A stretch of DNA of 64,000 bases from Dawidia soli (lineage in GTDB: Bacteria > Bacteroidota > Bacteroidia > Cytophagales > Cyclobacteriaceae). Positions 45,487 to 54,183 of the stretch are shown here, one piece after another. The translations under genes and the position numbers were made by a program. Every line of letters starts with the position of its first letter. Positions within the stretch are counted from its first letter, which is position 1. The stretch spans positions 1 to 64,000 of the forward strand of contig NZ_JAHESC010000016.1 of the NCBI RefSeq assembly GCF_018598185.1. Reading direction: 5' to 3'. The notes under the pieces were generated by a model, which saw nothing but the letters and a program-made list of their open reading frames with translations, did no database searches and was not told the origin of the DNA.

Positions 45487-47181
45487 ATGGAATCAGGAAT
45501 AATTCTCGATGCATCAGCTATCATGCAGCTGATGACAAGCGAGCATATTGAGAATTTTGAAAACGTGGCTATTTCAGAATCACTAATTCTGGACAATCCG
45601 CCTTCAATACCGGCACTTATGTTCATCAACTGTGTATTCCACAATTGGTTTGTGCTTGCCAATTACAAACATCCGATTAGTCTCAATTTTATAAACTGTG
45701 AATTCAGAAAAGGCGTATTCATTTCAGGTTTAGAAGGACGAAATTCATCCCAGCGATTTCACTTCAAATCCTGTATTGCAGATACGATACGTTTTGATAA
45801 GAATTTTATTAGTTCAGGAATTGAATTCATCAATTGTCTATTCCAGACTCTGGAAATTTATGAATCCGAAATACGCGGCGAATTTTCGTGCACTGATAGC
45901 GAAGTCAACGAAGTAACATTTAACTTAAGCAAAATCGCAAATGCAACATTTCATGGCATGAAAAAAGTTGAAGAATTCCAAGCATTCACTTGCGAGTTCT
46001 TCGATTTGTCCATTCGTTTCAGTAATCTAAAGAAGGTTAGCTTAGTTGATGTATTTTGCTGGAGAATAGGCATATACGGTGCAACCATCGAAAGTCTTTG
46101 GTTCTATAATGTTATTGGACTGCAACATCTGATTAGCAGCTCTTTCTCTAAAGGTTGTTTCATTGAAGGTTCTTTAAAAACCGATCGACCTAAACCGGGA
46201 GGAGAATTAAGAATAGAGCAATGTGATCTAAGTGGAGGCCTAACTATTAAAGGAGATGCGTTAACATTTTTGAAAGCAACACTTGATTGCGCAAACTTTC
46301 TAAACGGTGTGGTTTTATTTGATGGTTGTTCGGTTGACTCCCTAATTTTTAAAGGCACAAATACCAAGGGCGACATCACCTTAACCAATGTCGACCTGAA
46401 AGCCCTGGAGTTTTCGGGCTTTATTAACAAAAGTGAATTGACATTTATAAACTGCTCTGTCAGTTATTCACCGCATGGTGAGTTGCAAATATTAGATTCG
46501 GATCTAGGTAATGCAAAATTTTTTAATCACGACTTCTCGAGATATAATTTCGTTAAAATCAAGCATTCCCTACTCGAAGAAATTAAATTCGCTTCATGTA
46601 CTTGGTTTTCATTTGACCAATTACGATCCCATATGAGCAGTGAAAATGTTTTACTAAATACAAATGAACAAGGCAGAGCTAGGAGGGAAGCATTCCGTCA
46701 ATTAAAACAAGCTTCAGAAAAACAGGGAAATCGAATTCAATCACTAGAATTTCAAGCTCATGAACTGAAAGCTCTTGAGCAGGAGCTTTCATTCACTAGA
46801 AAATTCTTATTCGAGGATAGACTAATTCTATTGCTTAGTAAAACGAACCGTTATGGGTTATCTTGGACTGTAGCGTTTTCGTGGGTATTTGGTCTGACGA
46901 TCGCATTCTACATCCCAATGGCCCTTCTTGCATCAAAAGGAATCTCTTGGCTACCTCCATACAGTATTACGGCGGCATTTAAGAGCCTATGCAGCGTACT
47001 TTGGGATCATATTGGCATCTTTCTTCAAATGTTTAATCCAGCGCATAGTCCAACCTCACTGCTGGATAACAAAACAAATCTTTCGCCTTGGTATTTTCTA
47101 CTTGACGGAATACATAGGATCGTTGCCGCCTTTCTGATCGTTCAACTAGTCTCTGCGTTTAGAAAATACGTAAAGTCATAG
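45487..47181 (+). CDS. Beta-helix (pentapeptide-like) protein with C-terminal membrane domain
   Basis: A 564-residue protein. Residues about 20-380 are an irregular ladder of INC/FINCxF-type repeats (FINCVFHNWF, FINCEFRKGVF, FINCLFQTLEI, LTNVDLKALEFSG) that suggests a right-handed beta-helix like pentapeptide-repeat proteins. A coiled coil follows (about 400-440, KQASEKQGNRIQSLE). The end has two or three membrane helices (about 460-485 and 535-560) with HRIVAAFLIVQLVSAFRKY. Membrane-anchored repeat proteins of this shape occur near ion-channel-like effectors. AT-rich; its role in the island is inferred from position only. Confidence 0.7.
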   Translation: MESGIILDASAIMQLMTSEHIENFENVAISESLILDNPPSIPALMFINCVFHNWFVLANYKHPISLNFINCEFRKGVFISGLEGRNSSQRFHFKSCIADTIRFDKNFISSGIEFINCLFQTLEIYESEIRGEFSCTDSEVNEVTFNLSKIANATFHGMKKVEEFQAFTCEFFDLSIRFSNLKKVSLVDVFCWRIGIYGATIESLWFYNVIGLQHLISSSFSKGCFIEGSLKTDRPKPGGELRIEQCDLSGGLTIKGDALTFLKATLDCANFLNGVVLFDGCSVDSLIFKGTNTKGDITLTNVDLKALEFSGFINKSELTFINCSVSYSPHGELQILDSDLGNAKFFNHDFSRYNFVKIKHSLLEEIKFASCTWFSFDQLRSHMSSENVLLNTNEQGRARREAFRQLKQASEKQGNRIQSLEFQAHELKALEQELSFTRKFLFEDRLILLLSKTNRYGLSWTVAFSWVFGLTIAFYIPMALLASKGISWLPPYSITAAFKSLCSVLWDHIGIFLQMFNPAHSPTSLLDNKTNLSPWYFLLDGIHRIVAAFLIVQLVSAFRKYVKS

Positions 47182-47295
47182 TGAACTTGGAGGTAAAAGC
47201 AAGGTTGTTTGTTGCTGGCTTCCTCCCTTAGTAGTATCAAATCGGGGACTTTCTCCATTAAGTTTAGACAAAGCCCTGCTATCAAATTTATACAT

Positions 47296-48195
47296 CTATT
47301 CTTCCTTTTTTTTTGAATTTTTCCTTTCCGTACATGCCTTAATAAATAATTCACCAAGTTCCGTCAGAATATGCTGTTCATACCCGGTTGTGATTTCAAC
47401 TTCCGCGTCCTCGAGACGAATATATTCGCTATAAGGCGCGATACGAATTTCATGCGGCTTAACATAACCATAAGTTTTCTCAATATATCGGATTAAACCT
47501 AGGCGAACAAGATTTGCTAGCTCATATTCTTTCATATCTCCGTTAAGTGGCTCCGGAACTTGCATAGCTAGAAGTATATTCACTTTTTTGTCTTTTAAAG
47601 CTTTCAGCTCCTTATTGAGGCGCCATCTATTCTGGTGTACCGAAGACTCATAAATTTCATTTTGAATATCAGCTTTTTCTTTACCCTCTCCATCAGTAAT
47701 GCGTTTAAGGATATCTTCCTTCCGAAGGAACTCAGTTCTATTAAATTCCTCAAGTTCTTCGGCATAAATCGCCTTTCTTTTATCTATTGAGTCCATTGTA
47801 GATTCTAAAACTAAAAATTCATTGGTGGAAATTTGACTTAGAATGTATGGGAAAACGTGATTCTCTATATTCTGCGCGGAATCAACCATATTAGTAAGTA
47901 GTATCGCCCATTTGTCCTGCAATAATTCCTCTTCCTCGAGGCCTGCATATTCGAGTAGTGGCGTTACCACTTTCAATGAGATTTTTTTTGGATTGATTGA
48001 GTTCTTTTCGCAATAAGCATTTGCCTTGTTGAGCATTTGAATTTGATTCTTAAATCTCCACATCCGCACTTTATCTTGCCACAACAAACCTACTTCTTCT
48101 ACGGACGGACTGATTAATTTACCCAGAAAACTCTTAGCGAGATCCAGGCTTTTTTCGCCGATTGACGACGTCAGATCAAATTTAATTTCACTCAT
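47296..48195 (-). CDS. Abi-alpha family (DUF4393) protein
   Basis: A 299-residue protein. The N-terminal WQDKVRMWRFKNQIQMLNKA, then ISLKVVTPLLEYAGLEEEEL and LQDKWAILLTNMVDS are the core of DUF4393/Abi-alpha, a family linked to abortive infection. The domain covers about residues 30-245; the C-terminus is basic (ERKNSKKKEE). No membrane helix is evident. It is AT-rich and stands alone on the minus strand in the island. A phage-defence role is known only loosely for the family, and is inferred here. Confidence 0.82.
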   Translation of the reverse strand: MSEIKFDLTSSIGEKSLDLAKSFLGKLISPSVEEVGLLWQDKVRMWRFKNQIQMLNKANAYCEKNSINPKKISLKVVTPLLEYAGLEEEELLQDKWAILLTNMVDSAQNIENHVFPYILSQISTNEFLVLESTMDSIDKRKAIYAEELEEFNRTEFLRKEDILKRITDGEGKEKADIQNEIYESSVHQNRWRLNKELKALKDKKVNILLAMQVPEPLNGDMKEYELANLVRLGLIRYIEKTYGYVKPHEIRIAPYSEYIRLEDAEVEITTGYEQHILTELGELFIKACTERKNSKKKEE

Positions 48196-48331
48196 AGAAT
48201 AGGTATTTATAGGTCAATTTTTCTTTTCGAAGAATGTAATGAATATATAAAAATATCACCGGATCCTATTGTCCGAGGCAGAGACATCGGCATCCGCCGG
48301 CCAAACACCTGTTTCAATCAAATGCATGCGA

Positions 48332-48646
48332 TCATTGTGGGAAAATTCTTTGATGCATAATCCATTTGTTAACCTTTTCCGAAATTCTATTTGAATCTTG
48401 ATCCGGGTAGTATGCATTTATATATTCTAAAAATTTTTCTTTCGTATCCGTTGCGCTCCACTCCATTATGGTCATATTAAGCAATGGCCATCTCTTGATT
48501 TTCTGCATAAAGCCATATAGCGGCAGATACGGTGGAGCATAATAGAAAGAATTTTCAATGAGTTCAGTATAGAACGCCTTATCAAATGCCCTTTTCATAT
48601 CGCGAACAACATCAAAAGTAACTCGAAGTCTAGCCCCTTCGCACAA
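48332..48646 (-). pseudogene. Truncated AT-rich hypothetical gene
   Basis: A 104-residue ORF whose middle and end are protein-like (DMKRAFDKAFYTELIENSFY, then WPLLNMTIMEWSATDTKEKF and INAYYPDQDSNR). The first ten residues (MCEGARLRVT) run into different, more GC-rich DNA, where another remnant begins on the other strand. I think the true N-terminus has been lost at about 48625-48646. The family is not recognised. Confidence 0.45.
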
Positions 48647-49054
48647 GAGCAGCTAGCCGAAGTGCTGAACCTGATTCGAAGCGGTGACACCGCGGAGCAT
48701 GGCATGGGCTATATCAATCCGGCCGTTTATGAAAATTCTAAAAGTATTTTGTTGGCGGGATTGGATTCTGCGAGCAGTGAATACAATAAGATTCAAGGTG
48801 TAAATACATCTTCTATTTTCGACGACAGCATTGTGAAACGGATTCCAATGAAAGAAAGGACTTTTTAGGGCCTGCAAGTGTTTGCTGGCGAGGTTTTTGA
48901 AATGCCTGTATGTTCGAATGGCGCAAACGTGAATGAAGTGCACCTGGAAAAGAATCCTGAAACGGAAGATTTTCTCCCTTGCCAGACCCAGGGATATTGG
49001 CAATTCCTGATTTTTTTTCTAATTTTAATCAGAGCCCGTCTTCACCGATTGTAA
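48623..49054 (+). pseudogene. Gene remnant interrupted by an in-frame TAG
   Basis: The plus frame from about 48623 reads QLAEVLNLIRSGDTAEHGMG, then NSKSILLAGLDSASSEYNKI and ends at a TAG (48866-48868). The same frame continues with GLQVFAGEVFEMPVCSNGAN and HLEKNPETEDFLPCQTQGYW before stopping at 49052. Composition is chromosome-like. It has no start codon in a sensible place and is truncated at the left. I do not recognise the family; it is probably a decayed gene. Confidence 0.4.
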
Positions 49055-49121
49055 AAATGGGTGTGTGACGGGCTTTACTTATGTTATCGACTTTTGTCAG
49101 TATATATCGAACCTAAATTCA

Positions 49122-50246
49122 ATGCTCATTTTTGACCAGGTTGACCCCTCAAAAGCACAGCTCCACGTGCTGATCATTGGCGTTGGCGTGTATCCGTTTC
49201 TATCGGGTGGAACGTCGCAGAAGAATCAGATTGGTGCACTCAATCAGATTGGGCAACTTACATCCACGGTTCATTCGGCTGAAAAGTTTCGTGAAACGGT
49301 GTTAGCGCTCCAGGCAACCAATAGCTGGGCACGGCCGTTGGGGAGTGTTGAAATGCTCGTCTCTGCATTGCCGGGAACACCCCAGAAATATACTGCACCA
49401 ACCCGTGATAACGTGGAGGAGGCTTATAATGCCTGGAGTGATAGGTGCGGTAGTCAAAAAGAGAATATCGCTATCTTTTATTTTGCGGGGCATGGCTTTG
49501 CAAAAAGGCAGCACCATCTTCTCTTGGAAGATTTTGGAGAGAATACCAGGCTTCCCTGTAAAGGAAGCTTCGAGTTCAACGACACACGGCAGGCGTTTAG
49601 TGCGAATCCGGCACAAACGCAGCTTTTCTTCATCGACGCCTGTCGCAAGGTAGACAGAACGCTGATTGACTACGAGATGACGTCTTCCGCGCTCGACACG
49701 ATAAAGAACAATTCGGTTGGGTGTGCCTATGATCTGACAATCCGGGCGGCAACGCACAACGAAGCTACGTATGGAGAAAGAAATGGTCTGGCCCATTTTA
49801 CAAAAGCGCTGGTGCTGGCGTTAACCGGACAGGCTTCCGTTCCGATAAAAGGAAAGTGGACCGTAGACATGAATTCCATTGCGACCAATATCAATAAAAT
49901 TCTTGACCACATAGAAGTCTCCAAGCGTTCGGAGAAGGGCTGCCAGGTGTATATGAATAGGTCTACCCCCCTCATTACACTGGCGTCTGCTCCCGAAGCG
50001 CTGCTGCAGGTAGTATGTGATCCCGGTGCGGCGCATGAGATTGCCGAACTTCATTGTCTTACAGACGAGGGCGAACCGTTTACCTACCGGCAGCAACCGT
50101 CGCCAGATCCGTGGATGGTAAAGCTGCCTTGCGGGCATTATCGCCTCCGAGCCGATTTTAAAACACCGGGGTACAGCCATAAGGCACAACCCACGTTAGT
50201 CCTGCCGCCTGTAACGGAAGAAAACTTATCCTGTAGCCAACCATGA
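49122..50246 (+). CDS. Caspase-like (peptidase C14) protease
   Basis: A 374-residue protein. The caspase fold is clear: strand QLHVLIIGVGVYPF, the catalytic His in IAIFYFAGHGFAKR (about His124) and the catalytic Cys in QLFFIDACRK (about Cys174). The C-terminal 90 residues are a separate beta-rich domain (LLQVVCDPGAAHEIAELHCL onward). No signal peptide or membrane helix. ATG 49122 gives the usual start just before the first strand; the frame to 49065 is less likely. It overlaps the next gene by four bases (ATGA), so the two are made together. Bacterial caspases act as death effectors in several defence systems; the target here is unknown. Confidence 0.88.
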   Translation: MLIFDQVDPSKAQLHVLIIGVGVYPFLSGGTSQKNQIGALNQIGQLTSTVHSAEKFRETVLALQATNSWARPLGSVEMLVSALPGTPQKYTAPTRDNVEEAYNAWSDRCGSQKENIAIFYFAGHGFAKRQHHLLLEDFGENTRLPCKGSFEFNDTRQAFSANPAQTQLFFIDACRKVDRTLIDYEMTSSALDTIKNNSVGCAYDLTIRAATHNEATYGERNGLAHFTKALVLALTGQASVPIKGKWTVDMNSIATNINKILDHIEVSKRSEKGCQVYMNRSTPLITLASAPEALLQVVCDPGAAHEIAELHCLTDEGEPFTYRQQPSPDPWMVKLPCGHYRLRADFKTPGYSHKAQPTLVLPPVTEENLSCSQP

Positions 50247-51634
50247 TTCGCATTATAATTTCAATCACGTCGTCAAATTGGGATTCATCCAGAATCTATA
50301 AACATGTGTCGGTGATGGACTCCGAATTGAATACTGTTTATTCACGGTGGTTTGATGGAACCGATCATCAGATCGAGCTTGAGAATGGAGGGCTATATTC
50401 AATAGAGTTGACGTTGCCGTCGGGCAAAATTTTTAGGCGAACATCAATGTTTGACAATCACTCGACTCCGGTAGTTCAATTTAATATTGCATTGGAAAGC
50501 CCGGATAAAGCCTCGGAATGGGCGTACTTTTCCAGGAAGCTGGCAAAACCGGTTGATCAATATGTAGAAGCATTTTCAACGCGTTCCATACTACATGTCA
50601 GTCTTGTTCATGATTGGAGGGCGGCGGGTAGATCAGATCAAGGGCTATATTCGGAGCCAACCGGGAAATTGGACTGGGGATTAAACTGGGCGGGAACCGA
50701 TCCCGTCAACTCCAACGTTCTTTCCGTTGAGACCGTCATCCTGGAGCGAAGTTTTCAACAGAGTCCCTATAATTTTAATGTCAACACAGTTGACGGGAAT
50801 GCGATTTTGCAACTCAGTGGTCCTGCGGTTGATCTAAAGATTGTTCATCTGCCGCCCCGTAGTAGTGTAAAGTGCCTAATTAAAAGATCGGATAGGCCGG
50901 TAGCAGAAGACCACCCCTACGATGTTACGATTGCCACGGACAACCAGTCCGCCGATATCATACTACAACTAATGTCAAGGAATGATATCAATGAAGCCGA
51001 AGCGTTGATCGGTTATCCTCAGATAGCAGAGGATTTGTTATACAACAAAGTAGAAGATCCCACGAGTGCGGCTGTGGGGGGGTACTTTTTGTTAAGAATT
51101 GGTGATCTCGAAAAACTGCATAACTGGCCAACGAACCTGGCGAACTGGTTTCCCTGGTTTCCCGATGGCTGTATTATCGCGGCGTGGCAGATTCTGAAAG
51201 AGGCTGCAAAAAGAAATGTTGCGCCCGATTTGAATGCTGTCGCTGATCTGCTGTTTCGTTCAACGGATCGGGGACGACCGGTGTATTCCGAGGGGATTAA
51301 ACTATTGTATGAAGGATTTCGGCTACTTTCGTACAATACCGGCCAGTTGTCCGAAGTGAACAATTACTTACTATCAAACAAGGCAGGCCTGGTGAATCAA
51401 TTGTATGCTGATGTTGACGTTTCAAGCCCCTATCTGACAATCGTACGGTCGGTTGACCCGATAAACCTAGATTCTCCGTTCGCGTCGTTAGCATCCGGAA
51501 CTTCCTCGCTCACCACTGGCGCGCGCGTTGCACGACAGACAAATCTATGGACTCCGCACGACGGCTTGACGACAAACATGAGCGCAGCTAAAAAGATTAA
51601 CATAAAGCCGAAAGAGTTGGGCGCATCCGGATAA
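50243..51634 (+). CDS. Caspase-associated protein of unknown function
   Basis: A 463-residue protein. The N-terminal 100 residues look like a beta-sandwich (IELENGGLYSIELTLPSGKI). The middle is beta-rich. Residues about 255-370 are helical with a conserved-looking core DPTSAAVGGYFLLRIGDLEK, then NWFPWFPDGCIIAAWQILKE and GRPVYSEGIKLLYEGFRLL. The last 50 residues are low-complexity and basic. I do not recognise the family. The four-base overlap with the caspase gene and 22-base gap to the metallo-beta-lactamase gene show it belongs to the same module; it could be the substrate, inhibitor or adaptor of the caspase. Confidence 0.75.
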   Translation: MIRIIISITSSNWDSSRIYKHVSVMDSELNTVYSRWFDGTDHQIELENGGLYSIELTLPSGKIFRRTSMFDNHSTPVVQFNIALESPDKASEWAYFSRKLAKPVDQYVEAFSTRSILHVSLVHDWRAAGRSDQGLYSEPTGKLDWGLNWAGTDPVNSNVLSVETVILERSFQQSPYNFNVNTVDGNAILQLSGPAVDLKIVHLPPRSSVKCLIKRSDRPVAEDHPYDVTIATDNQSADIILQLMSRNDINEAEALIGYPQIAEDLLYNKVEDPTSAAVGGYFLLRIGDLEKLHNWPTNLANWFPWFPDGCIIAAWQILKEAAKRNVAPDLNAVADLLFRSTDRGRPVYSEGIKLLYEGFRLLSYNTGQLSEVNNYLLSNKAGLVNQLYADVDVSSPYLTIVRSVDPINLDSPFASLASGTSSLTTGARVARQTNLWTPHDGLTTNMSAAKKINIKPKELGASG

Positions 51635-51656
51635 CACATAGTGGGTATAACGATTG

Positions 51657-52727
51657 ATGAAAATGCTAACGATTACAGTTCTTCCCGCACGATACGGTGA
51701 TAGCATTCTGATCGAATATGAAAAATCCCCCGGTACAGCGGGGCGTATTCTTATCGACGGCGGGACGAGCGGCACACGAGCCGATATAGTGAAACAGGTT
51801 ACGCACAATGCTGTCAGGCATATCGAGCTGTGCATCGTCACGCACATCGATCGCGACCATATAGAAGGAATATTGAGTTTACTGGAGGCGCCGACACAAA
51901 GTTTTTCAATCGGCGAAATTTGGTTTAACGGATATAAGCACCTGATCGACGATCCGAATTTTGAAGTCTTAGGTGCAGTGCAGGGAGAGCGGCTTACCGC
52001 TGCCATTTTAGCAAATCGTATTGCCTGGAATCAGTCCTTCGACGGAGGACCAGCCGCGATCGCTGACCAGTTGCGTCTGCCAGTGATGCTATTGCCCGGC
52101 GATATGAAGATTACCTTGCTTTCTCCTACACAGGATCAACTGGTCGGATTGATCGGGAGTTGGGAGACCGAAGTTATCGAAGCCGGTCTGATACCCGGTT
52201 ACGGTTACCTGGCAGAGCCCGAGGAGGATGACGATACTGAAATGTTTGGGTCTGATACGATCGATATAGAGGCATTGGCGCTGGAAAAGTTTGAGGAAGA
52301 CGATTCCCTCTCCAACGGCAGTTCTATTGCTTTCCTGCTGGAATACCGGGGAAAAAAGATGTTATTTACGGGAGATGCGCACCCGTCGCAAATAATGAAG
52401 TCGCTCGATACACTGTACGGACAGAATGACGTGGTGATTGATTTTTGGAAGATTTCGCATCACGGCGGGAAAGGCAATACGGGCCCCGAGCTGGTAAAAC
52501 GAATCACATGCTCCCAGTACATTTTCTCTACAAGTGGAATAAAGTTTCCGCACCCTTCACGGGAGACGATCGCGTGGATACTAAAATACAAGCGCGGCCA
52601 TGCTACGTTATACTTTAATTATAGATCGGACTATAACAAAGTCTGGGACGATGCAGACTTAAAAAGTGAGTATGATTATGAAACTGTTTATCCGGCACAT
52701 ACTCCCGGTATCAAAATTGAAGTTTAA
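51657..52727 (+). CDS. ComEC-like metallo-beta-lactamase-fold hydrolase (first copy)
   Basis: A 356-residue cytoplasmic protein. The MBL motifs are present: strand DGGTSG, VTHIDRDHIEG (His63, Asp65, Asp67, His68, the HxDxDH variant typical of ComEC-type MBL domains), MLFTGDAH and WKISHHGGK. An acidic insert (about 183-220) separates the halves. It is likely a metal-dependent phosphodiesterase or nuclease. ATG 51657 follows a TTG at 51654. It sits between the caspase partner and the patatin gene. Confidence 0.85.
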   Translation: MKMLTITVLPARYGDSILIEYEKSPGTAGRILIDGGTSGTRADIVKQVTHNAVRHIELCIVTHIDRDHIEGILSLLEAPTQSFSIGEIWFNGYKHLIDDPNFEVLGAVQGERLTAAILANRIAWNQSFDGGPAAIADQLRLPVMLLPGDMKITLLSPTQDQLVGLIGSWETEVIEAGLIPGYGYLAEPEEDDDTEMFGSDTIDIEALALEKFEEDDSLSNGSSIAFLLEYRGKKMLFTGDAHPSQIMKSLDTLYGQNDVVIDFWKISHHGGKGNTGPELVKRITCSQYIFSTSGIKFPHPSRETIAWILKYKRGHATLYFNYRSDYNKVWDDADLKSEYDYETVYPAHTPGIKIEV

Positions 52728-52824
52728 TGATACATGGCTTGTGTATGATAACTCCTATCGTTCTATCCCATCCAGGGAGATATAACGCTGAGATTTTTTA
52801 TTTCTAACCTGTAACAACGTTACC

Positions 52825-54183
52825 ATGTTCCAAAACAAGAGAATAGGGCTTGCCCTCTCCGGTGGCGGCTATCGTGCCGCTGCATTTCACCTGGGCGTGC
52901 TCCAAAAACTGCATGAGCTGAAAGTACTCCCCAACGTGGATGTGCTGTCGACGATTTCCGGCGGCTCGATCACGGGGGCCTACTACTGCCTGGCGAAGAA
53001 AGACTATAAAACGTTCGAAACCGAGATGATTCAGCGGCTGTCGACGCAAAGCGTCATCAGGCGGGTCATTTTCTCGTGGGTTTTTATTCGTTCTGTCTTA
53101 CTGGTTCTTTTCTTTCTGGCGGCGGCCGGCTATCTGCTGTACACGCCGTATCCCTGGCTGTCTTTTGTGGCCCTTAGTATCTTTTTATGGGTCTCGATGA
53201 AATTTCAGTTTCAGATCTTTCCGGCCAGCAAGGCGGTAGAGGATGCATACAAAAAGATATTTTACGAGGGGAAAACGCTGAAAGACCTTGACGACAAAAT
53301 GCCGGTCATCGCCATGGGCTCTTCCAATATTCAAACCGGCCGGCCATTTACCTTTGCGAAGAAAAAAATGGGAGATACTTCCTATACGTACGCGAAAGGT
53401 CAACGGACGGAGGTATTTTTACCGGGCGATTTTCCCATAGCCCGCGCGGTAACCGCTTCCTCGTGTGTTCCGTTTGCCTTTAGCCCCGTTACGATCGCCC
53501 CCGAGTTTATCATCGGGGACCACAAAGTCGATCCGCAGCTTATCGATGGCGGTGTATACGACAATCAGGGCGCGCACAAGCTGACACACCCCGAAAGCGA
53601 ATATGCCTGCGACCTGATTATTGTAAGCGATGCCGGCAACAGGATGTTTCAGCATACGTATAAAAATACAATTGCCCTGTTGGTGCGCACCGTAGATGTT
53701 TTTATGGCCCGGATCAAGAATTTTCAGATGACGAAGAATTTATACAGCCAGGGTGCCCAGCGTCCTTTTCATATAGCCTACCTGGGGTTGAGCTGGGATC
53801 TTACGCGCTCGATTCAAGGATTTATCAATGCCATGGTGGAAAACAATGTGCCCACGGCAACCCTCGATGCGCACGCGCTTAAATCGGAGTGGCGTGCAAA
53901 TCCCGAAGACCACAGGAAGGATATCGACGCCCATCTTAGTAGTCGGGTTAAATTTAAGGAAATAATGGCCAGGAACCTTACCCAAGATAATATGAAAATT
54001 GCGCAATCTGTGTCGACCAATTTGACGGCGTTGTCGGACGAGCAGATCGAGTGCCTGATGACCCACGCAGCCAACATGGCTGAAATTCAGATCCGGTTGT
54101 ACCTGCCCGAGTTGATTGTCGGGGAGACCGGCGAAGCACCAGCAGGTGAAAATCTAAATTCAGATCATGGCACTGGAAATTGA
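52825..54183 (+). CDS. Patatin-like phospholipase with two membrane segments
   Basis: A 452-residue protein. The oxyanion GGGYRAAAF (about 13-21), nucleophile Ser45 in LSTISGGSITGA, and dyad Asp241 in QLIDGGVYDNQG define a patatin/cPLA2-like lipase. The Ser motif lacks the first Gly of GxSxG, as in cPLA2-like variants. Two hydrophobic stretches (about 84-106 and 110-125) follow the nucleophile and should hold it at the membrane. A helical C-terminus follows. The 97-base gap before it could hold a promoter. The next gene overlaps by 17 bases. Membrane lipid cleavage as a death effector is plausible but inferred. Confidence 0.88.
   Translation: MFQNKRIGLALSGGGYRAAAFHLGVLQKLHELKVLPNVDVLSTISGGSITGAYYCLAKKDYKTFETEMIQRLSTQSVIRRVIFSWVFIRSVLLVLFFLAAAGYLLYTPYPWLSFVALSIFLWVSMKFQFQIFPASKAVEDAYKKIFYEGKTLKDLDDKMPVIAMGSSNIQTGRPFTFAKKKMGDTSYTYAKGQRTEVFLPGDFPIARAVTASSCVPFAFSPVTIAPEFIIGDHKVDPQLIDGGVYDNQGAHKLTHPESEYACDLIIVSDAGNRMFQHTYKNTIALLVRTVDVFMARIKNFQMTKNLYSQGAQRPFHIAYLGLSWDLTRSIQGFINAMVENNVPTATLDAHALKSEWRANPEDHRKDIDAHLSSRVKFKEIMARNLTQDNMKIAQSVSTNLTALSDEQIECLMTHAANMAEIQIRLYLPELIVGETGEAPAGENLNSDHGTGN

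Noticed and set aside
48653-49003. 116-codon minus-strand ORF near the gene remnant
   Set aside because: The plus-strand frame through the same DNA reads more like protein; the minus ORF looks like its shadow.
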